A stretch of DNA of 44,071 nt from an uncultured Erysipelotrichaceae bacterium (GCA_902775285.1 CACYLI010000014.1:1-44071); one strand, 5' to 3'. Shown: positions 1 to 8,896, numbered from the stretch's first letter. A program made the numbers and translations. Notes: generated by a model not told the origin, from the sequence alone.

Positions 1-2154
1 GATTATAGAAATGAAAAAGATGAACATAAAGATGTACATACAACAGATGGATATATATTCTATTCATTATCAGCATATCAAACATCATATAGTAAAAATA
101 ATGAAGAAAATGTAGATGTATTAACAAATATAAAAATAAAAGTATATGATGGATTAGATTTATATGATGAAAAATATGATATAAATTTGTATACAAGTGG
201 ATCGTATGATTACCATGAATCAAATGGAAAAGTATATAGAATAGAATTTACAACAGAAGATGCAACAGAAGTGGGTACAACAGAAATAGAAGAAAGATAT
301 GGAGTAGGATATTATAAAGCAGGGAAAGAAAACACAGCAAGTAATAGAATAACTAAAATAGAAATACCTAAAAGAAAAAATTATATATTTCAAGGTTATT
401 ATAAAAGAACAAAAGATGTACCAAATGAAGTATTAATAATAGACTCAACAGGAAATATAGTAGTAAGTAACAGATATTTTAGAGAAGATTTATTAAGAGG
501 AGATGAAAGAGAACAAATAGTAGCTAAATGGGGGACATGTGTAGGAGATGGCTATATAGTTAAAGAAGATGGAACATGTGAAAGAGAAAAATACACAATA
601 ACTTTAAATGCTAATGGAGGTAAATTTCCAGATAATACAGATCAAACACAAATTAATAATGTAGAATATTTGGTTAAACCAAGAGATTTACAAAATAGTG
701 AGATTCCTAACAGGGGAGGACATTTATTTAATGGCTTTATTTCAACTACTAATAAAAAATACTATGATAATGCAGGTAAATCATTATTAGAATATGATTT
801 AACTACTAATTCAACTTTTAATGCAGATTGGGAGAAATGTTTGAAAGGAACATTTGCATTTGCTGGTGCAAGTGAATGTACACCTTGTGTATTAGGAAGT
901 TTTAGTGGTTCTGATGGCTCAGATAAATGTACAGCTTGTAATAATGGTAAAACTACTTCATCTTCTGGTAAAGATAGTTGTAATCAGGATTGTTCAAATA
1001 ATGCCCATGTTAAATCTTGGGTTACTAATAATTGGTTAAATAATAATACAGTTGATAATTTATGTATTATTGATGAATGTGAAGATGGATATAATAAAGT
1101 AAGTAATACATGTGTTATAAAATCATTTAAGTTAACATTGAATGCAGGAAGTGGAAAATTCAATAGTAATAATACTAATAAAAGAGAGTATACATTTAAT
1201 TATGGTCAAAGTATATCATCATTAGAAACTCCTACATTAAATCATTTTGATTTTAAAGGTTGGAATCCAACAGTTCCATCAACAATGCCAGCAAATGATT
1301 TAAATCTTACTGCTAAATGGGAGAGACCTTTTGAATTTGCATTTACTTATAATAATTCATTTGATATTGTAAAAGGAGATTATTATTTAGACTCTGGAAT
1401 TTATTATATTACTTCTAAAGATTGGGTAATAAAATTAAAAGGAAGTGGAAATTTTGTACCTAAGAAAGCAGTTTCAGCTTCTACTTATATTGTAGGTGCT
1501 GGTGGTGGAGGAAAGAATGAAATCTTATTTGGACAAGATTTATATGGAGACGATGCATATGCAACAGGAAATGATGGTGGTGCTGGTGGTGAAAGAAAGA
1601 CAGCAGATGTTACATTTGTAAATAATCAATCATATACTATTACTATTGGAAATGGTGGAACAGCTGACAATGATGGTACTAATACAATAGCTTTTGGTAA
1701 TACTGCAAAAGGAGGTAAAACTGGTGGTGGAGGAAAAGGAGCATATGCAATGAGTTCATCAGATACTTCAAAAAATAAAGCAACTAGTGCAACAGCTGGA
1801 ACAAGAGGAGTTTGTGCATTTAATGATTGTACAATAGATAATATTTATTTAGGTTCTTCCGGTGGAGGCGGCGGGGCTTCTGCGCAAGGTGGAGGAGATA
1901 AATACGGAGCATTTACAAATGAATTGATTGTTGCTTCTAATGCTAATGGTGGTACAAATGCAGGCAATGGAGCAAAAACAAATTGTTCGACTTTATTAAC
2001 AGATGAAGTAGCTTCAAATCCTACTCAAAATTCTGGTGGAGGAGGCGGAGGAGGAGCTAATAGTATTTGCAATGCTACCTCAGGTATGGCAATCGGAGCA
2101 CCAAAACTTAATTCTAATGGAGCAAATGGTGTAGTTTATATAAAAAATAAATAA
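1..2154 (+). CDS. Secreted InlB-type repeat / Cys-rich / Gly-rich surface protein, 5' end missing
   Basis: The frame is open from base 1, so the gene starts upstream of the window and the TTG at 187 is not its start. The visible 717 residues hold Listeria-Bacteroides (InlB B-type) repeats, including one near residues 198-278 beginning YTITLNANGG and another near 377-440 ending TAKW. Between them lies a Cys-rich GCC2/GCC3- or TNFR-like stretch (ECTPC, KCTAC). A Gly-rich C-terminal domain from about residue 493 ends GVVYIKNK. No sortase motif or C-terminal membrane anchor is present. By family it is probably an extracellular adhesin-like protein; the ligand is unknown. Codons shift from mostly A-ending in the first 600 bases to many T-ending ones later, which hints at mosaic origin. 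A terminator follows directly. Confidence 0.8.
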   Translation, partial: DYRNEKDEHKDVHTTDGYIFYSLSAYQTSYSKNNEENVDVLTNIKIKVYDGLDLYDEKYDINLYTSGSYDYHESNGKVYRIEFTTEDATEVGTTEIEERYGVGYYKAGKENTASNRITKIEIPKRKNYIFQGYYKRTKDVPNEVLIIDSTGNIVVSNRYFREDLLRGDEREQIVAKWGTCVGDGYIVKEDGTCEREKYTITLNANGGKFPDNTDQTQINNVEYLVKPRDLQNSEIPNRGGHLFNGFISTTNKKYYDNAGKSLLEYDLTTNSTFNADWEKCLKGTFAFAGASECTPCVLGSFSGSDGSDKCTACNNGKTTSSSGKDSCNQDCSNNAHVKSWVTNNWLNNNTVDNLCIIDECEDGYNKVSNTCVIKSFKLTLNAGSGKFNSNNTNKREYTFNYGQSISSLETPTLNHFDFKGWNPTVPSTMPANDLNLTAKWERPFEFAFTYNNSFDIVKGDYYLDSGIYYITSKDWVIKLKGSGNFVPKKAVSASTYIVGAGGGGKNEILFGQDLYGDDAYATGNDGGAGGERKTADVTFVNNQSYTITIGNGGTADNDGTNTIAFGNTAKGGKTGGGGKGAYAMSSSDTSKNKATSATAGTRGVCAFNDCTIDNIYLGSSGGGGGASAQGGGDKYGAFTNELIVASNANGGTNAGNGAKTNCSTLLTDEVASNPTQNSGGGGGGGANSICNATSGMAIGAPKLNSNGANGVVYIKNK

Positions 2155-2155
2155 G

Positions 2156-2182
2156 AAAGTGAAAAATATTTTCACTTTTTTA
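2156..2182 (+). terminator. Rho-independent terminator after the surface protein gene
   Basis: A perfect 10-bp stem AAAGTGAAAA / TTTTCACTTT with a 3-base loop is followed by a T run. It begins two bases after the stop codon. Confidence 0.85.
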
Positions 2183-2190
2183 TTATTCTT

Positions 2191-2199
2191 TGTTATAAT
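2191..2199 (+). promoter_or_regulatory. Extended -10 promoter of the ackA operon
   Basis: TGTTATAAT is a perfect extended -10 element, 29 bases before the ackA start codon and just after the preceding terminator. No good -35 hexamer is seen, as expected for extended -10 promoters. Confidence 0.6.
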
Positions 2200-2227
2200 A
2201 AATACGAAATAGAAAGAAGGAAGAAAT

Positions 2228-3406
2228 ATGAAAATTTTAAGTGTTAATGCAGGTAGTTCATCTTTAAAGTTTACATTGATAGAATTACCAGAAGAAAAAG
2301 TAGTTATTAGTGGTACTTTTGAAAAGATAGGAATAGATGGTAGTTTTTATACTATTAAATATAAAGGAGAAAAAGATAAAAAAGAAGCAAAATTAGAAAC
2401 TCATACTGATGCAGTTAAGATTTTATTAGATGAACTTATTAATTATAAAGTTATTAAGTCATATGATGAAATAGATGGTGTAGGACATAGACTTGTTCAT
2501 GGAGGAGATAAATATACTGAAAGTGTATTAATTAATGATGATGTTTTAGAAACAGTTGAAAAACTAGTTCCTTTAGCACCACTTCATAATCCAGCAAATC
2601 TTGTTGGTGTTAGAAGCTTTATGGAAGTTCTTCCTAAAACTCCAATGGTAGCAGTTTTTGATACAGCTTTTCATCAATCAATGAGTGAAGAAGAATTCTT
2701 ATATGCTATTCCTCGTGAATGGTATGAAAGATATGGAGTTAGAAGATATGGATTCCATGGTACTTCACATAGATATATTGCTACTAAGATGAAAGAAATC
2801 TTAGGAGAAGATAAGAAAATTATTAGTTGTCATATTGGAAATGGTGCTTCATTATGTGCTATTAAAGATGGAAAAAGTATAGCAACATCTATGGGATTCA
2901 CTCCAATCGCAGGAGTAATTATGGGTACTAGATGTGGAGATATTGATGTAGGTCTTTTACCATATGTTATGAGTCAAACTAAAAAAAGTTTTGATGATGT
3001 GATGACTGATTTAAATAAGAAGAGTGGTATGATTGGTCTTACTGGTGTATCAAGTGATATGAGAGATGTTGAAGAAGGATACAACAATAAGGATAGTAAA
3101 TGTATTACTGCTATGAATATGTATGCAAATAAAATAGTAGATTATATTTCAATGTATGATGCTAAATTAGAAGGAGCAGATTATATTGTATTTACTGCAG
3201 GTGTTGGAGAAAATAGTGATGTAATGCGTGATATGGTTATATCTAGACTTGCATATAGAGGAATAAAACTTGATAGTGAAAAGAATTCAACTCGTGGTAT
3301 TACTGGAGTTATTAGTGCAGATGATTCAACTGTTAAAGTATGTGTATTACCAACAGATGAAGAATTAATGATTGCTAAAGATACATATGATTTAATTAAC
3401 AAATAG
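2228..3406 (+). CDS. ackA: Acetate kinase
   Basis: This enzyme interconverts acetate plus ATP with acetyl phosphate plus ADP, giving substrate-level ATP in fermentation. At 392 residues it has the usual family length. Visible signatures are SVNAGSSSLKF at the N terminus, APLHNP, the catalytic Asp in VFDTAFHQ, YGFHGTSHRYI, HIGNGASL, the arginine in MGTRCGDIDVG, and FTAGVGENS near the end. The start has a purine-rich ribosome binding site (GAAGGAAGAA). It leads an apparent operon with nrnA (13-base gap) and engB. No phosphotransacetylase gene is in the window. Confidence 0.98.
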   Translation: MKILSVNAGSSSLKFTLIELPEEKVVISGTFEKIGIDGSFYTIKYKGEKDKKEAKLETHTDAVKILLDELINYKVIKSYDEIDGVGHRLVHGGDKYTESVLINDDVLETVEKLVPLAPLHNPANLVGVRSFMEVLPKTPMVAVFDTAFHQSMSEEEFLYAIPREWYERYGVRRYGFHGTSHRYIATKMKEILGEDKKIISCHIGNGASLCAIKDGKSIATSMGFTPIAGVIMGTRCGDIDVGLLPYVMSQTKKSFDDVMTDLNKKSGMIGLTGVSSDMRDVEEGYNNKDSKCITAMNMYANKIVDYISMYDAKLEGADYIVFTAGVGENSDVMRDMVISRLAYRGIKLDSEKNSTRGITGVISADDSTVKVCVLPTDEELMIAKDTYDLINK

Positions 3407-3419
3407 AAAAGAGAGTAAA

Positions 3420-4397
3420 ATGAATAATATTTATAAATCAATTTATAATGAAATTAAAAAATATAAGAAAATATATATAGCAAGACATATAGGACCTGAT
3501 CCAGATGCTTTTGGTAGTCAAATGTCTTTAAAAGAATCTATTAAACTTACTTTTCCTGATAAAGAAGTTTATGCAGTGGGAACAAGTGTATCTAGATTTA
3601 AATATTTTGGTAAAATTGATAAGGTAGATAATTATGATTATGAAAATTCACTTTTAATAGTAACTGATACTCCTGATAATAAGAGAGTAGATATTGATAA
3701 TTTTCTAGAATTTAAAAATATTATTAAAATAGATCATCATCCTAAAGTAGATACTTTTGGAAAAGTAGAATTAATTAGAGATACTGCTAGTTCTGCTAGT
3801 GAACTTGTATATGAAGTATTAGAAAATACTAAATTAAAAGTTAATAGTGAAATTGCTGGATATATTTATATTGGTATTGTAAGTGATACTAATCGTTTCT
3901 TATATAATGTTAATAGCAAGACTTTTGAACTAGTATCAAAGATGATAAAAAAATATAATTTAGATATTGAGAGTTTATATAGAAAAGTTTATGCTAAACC
4001 ATTAAGCGAAGTTAGACTTATGGGACATATAGCTTCAACTTTAAAAGTTGATAAAAATAGATTTGCTACTGTATTTGTAGATGAAGATATTTTATCATCA
4101 TTTAATGCTGATATGGCCTCTGCATCTAACATGATAAATGATTTTAATAATATTAATGAAATTTTAGTTTGGACATTTGTTACTTTTGATGAAAAAAATA
4201 AACTTTATAAAGTTAATATTAGAAGTAGAGGTCCAGTTATAAATGAAATAGCTGCCAAATATAATGGTGGTGGACATAAATTTGCAAGTGGGGTTAGAAA
4301 TGAAAGTAAAGAAGCTATTGATAATCTTTTAAAAGACTTATCAGAAGCTTGTAAAAAATATATAGATAGTGAGAGTGATAGTAATGGAAGTGCTTAG
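3420..4397 (+). CDS. nrnA: DHH/DHHA1 phosphoesterase, NrnA-type nanoRNase / pAp phosphatase
   Basis: NrnA proteins degrade 2-5 nt RNA fragments and dephosphorylate 3'-phosphoadenosine 5'-phosphate. The 325-residue length matches the family. The N-terminal DHH domain has RHIGPDPDAFGSQ, a TDTPDN segment, the name-giving DHH in KIDHHPKVD, and SDTNRFLY. The C-terminal DHHA1 domain has the substrate-binding YNGGGHKFASG. All metal-binding residues expected for the family appear to be kept. The gene lies 13 bases after ackA and overlaps the start of engB, so the three are probably co-transcribed. Confidence 0.9.
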   Translation: MNNIYKSIYNEIKKYKKIYIARHIGPDPDAFGSQMSLKESIKLTFPDKEVYAVGTSVSRFKYFGKIDKVDNYDYENSLLIVTDTPDNKRVDIDNFLEFKNIIKIDHHPKVDTFGKVELIRDTASSASELVYEVLENTKLKVNSEIAGYIYIGIVSDTNRFLYNVNSKTFELVSKMIKKYNLDIESLYRKVYAKPLSEVRLMGHIASTLKVDKNRFATVFVDEDILSSFNADMASASNMINDFNNINEILVWTFVTFDEKNKLYKVNIRSRGPVINEIAAKYNGGGHKFASGVRNESKEAIDNLLKDLSEACKKYIDSESDSNGSA

Positions 4398-4977
4398 TGT
4401 AGATGAGCCAATTGTTGCTGTTAGAATTAGTCAATATCCTGAAGATAAAAAAAGTGAATTTCTAATACTTGGACGTAGTAATGTAGGTAAAAGTAGTTTT
4501 ATTAATACGATTATTAATAGAAAGAATCTAGCAAGAACTAGTTCAAAACCTGGAAAAACTCAAACATTAAACTTTTATTTAGTTAATAATGAATTTTATA
4601 TAGTAGATGTTCCTGGGTATGGATATGCTCAAACTAGTAAAAAACAAATGGAAAAATTTGGTATTATGATTGAAGAGTATTTAAAACAAAGACCATATTT
4701 AAAACATGTATTTTTACTTGTTGATTATAGACATAAACCAACAGAAGATGATATTTTAATGTATAAATTTTTAAAGTATTATAATTTACCTGTAACAATT
4801 GTATGTACTAAATATGATAAAGTTAATAGAGGACTTAGAATGAAACAGGATGATCTAATCAAGAAAACATTAAATCCATCTTTAGGTGATGAAATATTAA
4901 ACTTTTCTAGTGTTACAAAAGTAGGTAAAGAAAGAGTTTATGAAATAATTGAAAATATTATCAATAAAAGTGCTTGA
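4384..4977 (+). CDS. engB: Ribosome biogenesis GTP-binding protein EngB/YsxC
   Basis: This small GTPase is needed for late 50S subunit assembly in Bacilli. The 197 residues show G1 GRSNVGKSS, the switch region SKPGKTQTLNFY, G3 DVPGYG and G4 TKYDK, the Thr variant usual for this family. The ATG at 4384 gives the standard N terminus; in-frame GTG codons at 4369 and 4375 are alternatives. It overlaps the nrnA 3' end by 14 bases in another frame. Its TGA stop (4975-4977) lies inside the -35 box of the next promoter. Confidence 0.95.
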   Translation: MEVLSVDEPIVAVRISQYPEDKKSEFLILGRSNVGKSSFINTIINRKNLARTSSKPGKTQTLNFYLVNNEFYIVDVPGYGYAQTSKKQMEKFGIMIEEYLKQRPYLKHVFLLVDYRHKPTEDDILMYKFLKYYNLPVTIVCTKYDKVNRGLRMKQDDLIKKTLNPSLGDEILNFSSVTKVGKERVYEIIENIINKSA

Positions 4978-5002
4978 AAAAATATTATAAATAATTTATA
5001 AT
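4974..5002 (+). promoter_or_regulatory. Sigma-A promoter for the prepilin-like gene
   Basis: TTGAAA (4974-4979) and TATAAT (4997-5002) are separated by 17 bases. The engB stop codon TGA is contained in the -35 hexamer. Confidence 0.7.
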
Positions 5003-5029
5003 TATTTGTAGAATAGAGGTTATGATAAT

Positions 5030-5743
5030 ATGAATAAAAAAGGTTTTACATTAGTTGAATTATTAGTTGTAATTGTTATTATTGGAGTACTAAGTATTAT
5101 AGTAGTTCCAAGCGTTATTAATATTAATAAAAATATTAATAGTAGACTTTATGAAGATAAGAAAGAAAAAATTGAGAATGCTGCTCAATTATATGCTAAT
5201 AATAATGAAGAATTATTTAATGGTACAACACAAATTACAGTTTATGTTCGTGAACTTGTTGCTGCTAATTATTTTACTGCTGATGCAAAAAATGGAAGTG
5301 GTAACTGTAATGAAGAAATGGGATGCGTAATTAATCCTGAAAATAAATCTTCAATGAATGGTGATTATGTAATATTAACTAAACAAGGTGCTGGAGTAGT
5401 TGCTAAATTTTATTCAGTAAATGATACAAATAATCCAGATACAATAACTGGTAGTTCTAGAACACTTGTAACAGCTGTATGTAAAATGTTTGAAAGTAAT
5501 CATGGCTTGGGTCAAACAATGAAAGATGGCAGTGTACAAGAATGTTGGTGTGAAAAAGGTGAAGGATCTGATGAATATACAAAAATCACTGGAAATGCAG
5601 GGTCTTGTTTATTCTCTGGAGATAGTCCTAATAACTATTTAAAATATGGTGCATCAAGTGCTAACTGGAGAGTTTTAGGAGTTTATCAAGTTGAAGAAGG
5701 TAAACTAGCTGCTAAGATGATTACAATGAAAGTTATAGATTAA
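5030..5743 (+). CDS. Short type IV prepilin-like protein
   Basis: The N terminus MNKKGFTLVELLVVIVIIG is a classic class III/type IV prepilin leader: a short basic peptide, G/F processing site, Glu at mature position 5 and a hydrophobic helix. It should be cut by a prepilin peptidase and sit in the membrane or a pilus. The soluble part has several cysteines. It ends with NNYLKYGASSANWRVLGVY, which resembles the start of a C-terminal domain common in Firmicute pilin-like proteins. Here it stops about 30 residues later, so the domain looks shortened. A strong terminator follows immediately. No pilus assembly gene is in the window. The gene has its own promoter. Confidence 0.85.
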   Translation: MNKKGFTLVELLVVIVIIGVLSIIVVPSVININKNINSRLYEDKKEKIENAAQLYANNNEELFNGTTQITVYVRELVAANYFTADAKNGSGNCNEEMGCVINPENKSSMNGDYVILTKQGAGVVAKFYSVNDTNNPDTITGSSRTLVTAVCKMFESNHGLGQTMKDGSVQECWCEKGEGSDEYTKITGNAGSCLFSGDSPNNYLKYGASSANWRVLGVYQVEEGKLAAKMITMKVID

Positions 5744-5772
5744 CAATATACAAATGTATATTGTTTTTTTTT
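5742..5772 (+). terminator. Terminator after the prepilin-like gene
   Basis: A perfect 10-bp stem AACAATATAC / GTATATTGTT with loop AAAT is followed by a long T run. The T run also contains the -35 box of the next promoter. Confidence 0.9.
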
Positions 5773-5789
5773 CTCTAAAAATGTATAAT
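5761..5789 (+). promoter_or_regulatory. Promoter of the ecf operon
   Basis: TTGTTT (5761-5766), a 17-base spacer and TATAAT (5784-5789) precede ecfA1. The element overlaps the terminator of the upstream gene. Confidence 0.65.
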
Positions 5790-5806
5790 CATTTTAGGAG
5801 AATTAT

Positions 5807-6577
5807 ATGGCAGACAATAGTTATTTTAAATATAGATATAAAGAATTAATTGAATTTAATTTAAAAGAAAAAACACATGTTTCAATTGTTGGAAATTCTA
5901 ATAATTTTTTACTTAGTACACTTTTAGAATATAATGAAGAGTGTAATGTTTTTGTTGGAGATAAAGAATTAAATAATGATAATTTAAATACTATAAGAAA
6001 AAGAATGTCTTTTGTGCTTAGTAAACATTTAAATATTTTTGTTGGTGAAACTGTAAAAGATGAGATTGCTTTTGGTCTTGAGAGTTTAGCAAAAAAGAAA
6101 CATGAAATTAGAGAATTAATTGATTCTAAAAGTAAAATATTTAAATTAGATGATTTGCTTAAAAAAGATCCAAATAGTTTAGGATCAAGTGATAAAGTAA
6201 AAATGAAATTATTATCTGCTTTAATAGTAGAACCAAATATTCTTGTTATAGATAATGTAATTAGTGAACTTGATTATAATGATAAATTATTAGTTTTTGA
6301 TATATTAGATGAATATACTAAAAATGGTGGGATTGTTATTAACTTAACAAATGATATAGAAGAGAGTATGTTTTCTAATAGAATAATAGTTATTTATAAT
6401 AGAAAGCTTGTATGTGATGGTAAAACATTAAGTGTATTAAATGAAGAAAAATTATTAAAACGTTTAGGAATTGGACTTCCTTTTATAGTAGAATTAAATA
6501 AATATTTTATGGATTATGGAATGATAAATAAATATTATTTAACTAATGAGAAATTGGTAGGTGCTTTATGGAAATAG
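5807..6577 (+). CDS. ecfA1: EcfA1-like ECF transporter ATPase subunit, nucleotide-binding motifs degenerate
   Basis: Position (first of ecfA1-ecfA2-ecfT-truA), length (256 aa) and residues such as GETVKDEIAFGLES (80-93) identify it as the A1 ATPase of an energy-coupling factor vitamin transporter. The active-site motifs are broken. The Walker A region reads SIVGNSNNFLL (26-36) with no GK[ST]. The signature is LGSSDK in place of LSGGQ. Walker B ends IDN rather than LDE, and the H-loop His is Asn182. The D-loop SELD is kept. It probably cannot hydrolyse ATP itself but may still form the heterodimer and lend a signature-like face to EcfA2. It overlaps ecfA2 by 10 bases. Confidence 0.8.
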   Translation: MADNSYFKYRYKELIEFNLKEKTHVSIVGNSNNFLLSTLLEYNEECNVFVGDKELNNDNLNTIRKRMSFVLSKHLNIFVGETVKDEIAFGLESLAKKKHEIRELIDSKSKIFKLDDLLKKDPNSLGSSDKVKMKLLSALIVEPNILVIDNVISELDYNDKLLVFDILDEYTKNGGIVINLTNDIEESMFSNRIIVIYNRKLVCDGKTLSVLNEEKLLKRLGIGLPFIVELNKYFMDYGMINKYYLTNEKLVGALWK

Positions 6578-7407
6578 TGTTTGATAAAGCTTCTTTTGTG
6601 ATAAATAAAAATACTCCTTTAGAAAAGACAATTCTAAATGAAATATCTTTTGATATAGTAGATAGTGGTATTTATTCTTTTATAGGTGCCTCAAATAGTG
6701 GAAAAACAGCTATAGGAGATTTAATTAATGCATTAGTTAGTCCTACTAGTGGTAAAGTTAAAATAGGAAGATATACAAATGATGGAAGAAAAATAAGATG
6801 TATTAATAAACTTAGAAGTGAAGCAGGATATGTATTTAAGAATCCATATGATATGTTTATTAATAAAACTGTTAAAAAAGAAATTGAATATGCTATGATT
6901 CATTTTAAATATAAAAATTCTTCTCCTATGAGAGTAAATGATGCTTTAAAGTTAGTTGGATTAGATGAATCTTATTTAGAATTAAATCCATTAGAATTAA
7001 ATCTAGTAGATGCTAAAAAAGTAGCTTTAGCATGTACACTTGTATACAATCCAAGTATTATTATTTTAGATGAATATACAACATGTTTATCTCATGAAGA
7101 TAAAAGTGATTTATTAAGATTATTAAGAGTACTTAAAAATAAATTTAGAAAAACAATTATTCTTCTTTCTAAAGATACTAATTTTTGCTATCAAATATCT
7201 GATAAAGTTTTCTTACTTAATTTAACAAAAATAGTACGTAGTGGAGATAAAACTATTTTAGAAGATGAAGAATTACTTAAAAAAATAAATTTAGAAGTAC
7301 CTAAAATAGTAACTTTTGTGAATGAATGTAATAAAAAGGGGCATGAAATACATCATTATACAAATATCCTTGATTTAATAAAGGGGGTATATAGAGATGT
7401 ATTCTAG
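6568..7407 (+). CDS. ecfA2: EcfA2-like ECF transporter ATPase subunit, partly degenerate
   Basis: This is the second ECF ATPase (279 aa). Walker A GASNSGKT (40-47) and Walker B IIILDE (164-169) are intact. The Q-loop Gln is Lys91 (VFKNP), the LSGGQ signature is replaced by LNLVDAK near 143-149, and the switch His is Lys202 (LLSKDTN). In a heterodimer only one composite site, its own Walker A facing the EcfA1 signature, could plausibly bind ATP. The reading frame is full length and overlaps both neighbours, so the gene is maintained rather than a pseudogene. Substrate specificity would come from an S component not encoded here. Confidence 0.82.
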   Translation: MEIVFDKASFVINKNTPLEKTILNEISFDIVDSGIYSFIGASNSGKTAIGDLINALVSPTSGKVKIGRYTNDGRKIRCINKLRSEAGYVFKNPYDMFINKTVKKEIEYAMIHFKYKNSSPMRVNDALKLVGLDESYLELNPLELNLVDAKKVALACTLVYNPSIIILDEYTTCLSHEDKSDLLRLLRVLKNKFRKTIILLSKDTNFCYQISDKVFLLNLTKIVRSGDKTILEDEELLKKINLEVPKIVTFVNECNKKGHEIHHYTNILDLIKGVYRDVF

Positions 7408-8152
7408 AAATTCATTTGGATCTTTTTATCCAGTTGATTCATGCATACATAGATTAAATCCAATTATAAAACTAATTAATTTTATAATTATAGTTTTACT
7501 TGTTTTATTAAGTCCTTCAGTTTATATAAATGGGTTTATGTTTATTCTTGTTTTAATAATGATGATACTTAGTTTTGTACCATTTAGATATTATTTAAAT
7601 AGTATTTATTCTTTAAGATATATTTATATATTAATAGCTATTTTATGTTTATATTTTAATACTTCTTTAGAAACATGTTTTGTTTATATTGCTAAAGTCA
7701 TTATAGTAGTAGAATATTTAAATATTTTATCTTTTACTACTTCTCCTAGTGAAACAATATATAGTATTGAAAAATTTTTATCATTCTTTAATTTTCTATA
7801 TTTACCTGTTTCTAAATTTGCAGTTAAAATTAATTCTGTTATTAGATATTTACCTTTATATTTAACTGTAGAATATAAAGCGTTTAAGGCATCTGCTTCT
7901 AGAGGAGTAGATTATAATAATATGAATATATTTAAAAGAACTAAAGTGTTTTTTGAAGTAAATAGTAATGTTAAAAGACTTACAAGTTATCATAATAAAT
8001 TAATTGAAGATGCTAGTGAATTAAGACTTTATGATATTAAATCACAAAGAACAAATTATAGTACTAATAAAGTTGGATTTTATGATATATTTTTCTTATT
8101 ATTTCATTTAGTATTGATATATGCATATTTAGTTGAGGAGGGAATATTATGA
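7397..8152 (+). CDS. ecfT: EcfT-like transmembrane subunit of the ECF transporter
   Basis: The 251-residue protein has several hydrophobic segments near residues 28-48, 50-68, 74-92, 98-112 and 228-245. A cytoplasmic coupling region follows the fourth. EcfT proteins couple to the two ATPases through two Ala-Arg-Gly helices. The first survives as ASRG (KASASRGVD), while the second reads ELRLYD, so its Arg remains but the ARG pattern is lost. This parallels the decay in both ATPases. The last base pairs form an ATGA overlap with truA. Confidence 0.82.
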   Translation: MYSRNSFGSFYPVDSCIHRLNPIIKLINFIIIVLLVLLSPSVYINGFMFILVLIMMILSFVPFRYYLNSIYSLRYIYILIAILCLYFNTSLETCFVYIAKVIIVVEYLNILSFTTSPSETIYSIEKFLSFFNFLYLPVSKFAVKINSVIRYLPLYLTVEYKAFKASASRGVDYNNMNIFKRTKVFFEVNSNVKRLTSYHNKLIEDASELRLYDIKSQRTNYSTNKVGFYDIFFLLFHLVLIYAYLVEEGIL

Positions 8153-8871
8153 GATACTTAATTAATATGACTTATAATGGTAATATGTTTTATGGTTATC
8201 AAATTCAAAAAAATAAAATAACTGTAGAAGGTGAAATAGAAAAAGTATTATCTAAAATTCTAAATACAAAAATAAATACTATTGGTAGTTCTAGAACAGA
8301 TAAAGGCGTTCATGCTATTAATCAATATTGTCATTTTGACTATTCAAGTAATCTAGATTTAAAAAAACTAAAAAATAGTATGAATAAAATGTTAAATGAT
8401 GGGATTTATATAAAGAAAATAAAACGTGTTAAGGATGATTTTCATGCAAGATTTAATGTTACTAGTAAAGAATATATTTATAAAATAAATATGGGTGAAT
8501 TTAATCCAATAGAAAAAGATTATTGTTTACAATATAATAAACAAATAGATAAAGAATTAATAAATAAATTTGTTAATCTAATGAGTGGAAAACATAATTT
8601 TAGAAGTTTTACTTCTGATAAAGATAAAAGTGATTATGAAAGAGATTTAATTCTTGAATATAGAATAAGTAATAAAATATTATATTTAAAATTTAAATCA
8701 AGTGGATTTTTAAGATATATGATTAGAAATATAGTTGGTTTATTATTAGATATAAATGATAATAAAAAAAGTCTTGATGATATAAAATATATTTTTGATT
8801 GTAAAAGTAGATGTAGCCTTGGTAAATGCGCTAGTGGATGTGGATTATATTTGAATAAGGTTTTATATTGA
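8149..8871 (+). CDS. truA: tRNA pseudouridine(38-40) synthase TruA
   Basis: TruA converts uridines 38-40 in the tRNA anticodon stem-loop to pseudouridine. The 240-residue protein has the N-terminal MTYNGNMFYGYQIQ motif, the catalytic Asp in SSRTDKGVHA, and the C-terminal FLRYMIRNIVG motif. It follows ecfT with a 4-base ATGA overlap, the order usual in Firmicutes, and is preceded by a strong GAGGAGGG site. Its TGA stop is part of the cysS -35 box. Confidence 0.97.
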   Translation: MRYLINMTYNGNMFYGYQIQKNKITVEGEIEKVLSKILNTKINTIGSSRTDKGVHAINQYCHFDYSSNLDLKKLKNSMNKMLNDGIYIKKIKRVKDDFHARFNVTSKEYIYKINMGEFNPIEKDYCLQYNKQIDKELINKFVNLMSGKHNFRSFTSDKDKSDYERDLILEYRISNKILYLKFKSSGFLRYMIRNIVGLLLDINDNKKSLDDIKYIFDCKSRCSLGKCASGCGLYLNKVLY

Positions 8872-8896
8872 CATAAAATATAAAAAGTAGTATAAG
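8868..8896 (+). promoter_or_regulatory. Sigma-A promoter of cysS
   Basis: A consensus TTGACA (8868-8873) is 17 bases from TATAAG (8891-8896). The truA stop codon TGA (8869-8871) sits inside the -35 hexamer. Confidence 0.75.

Noticed and set aside
187-189. TTG at 187 as the start of the first gene
   Set aside because: The same frame is open with protein-like sequence back to base 1, so the true start is outside the window.
3181-3441. Minus-strand frame over the ackA end
   Set aside because: It is antisense to conserved acetate kinase residues, with no ribosome binding site or promoter.
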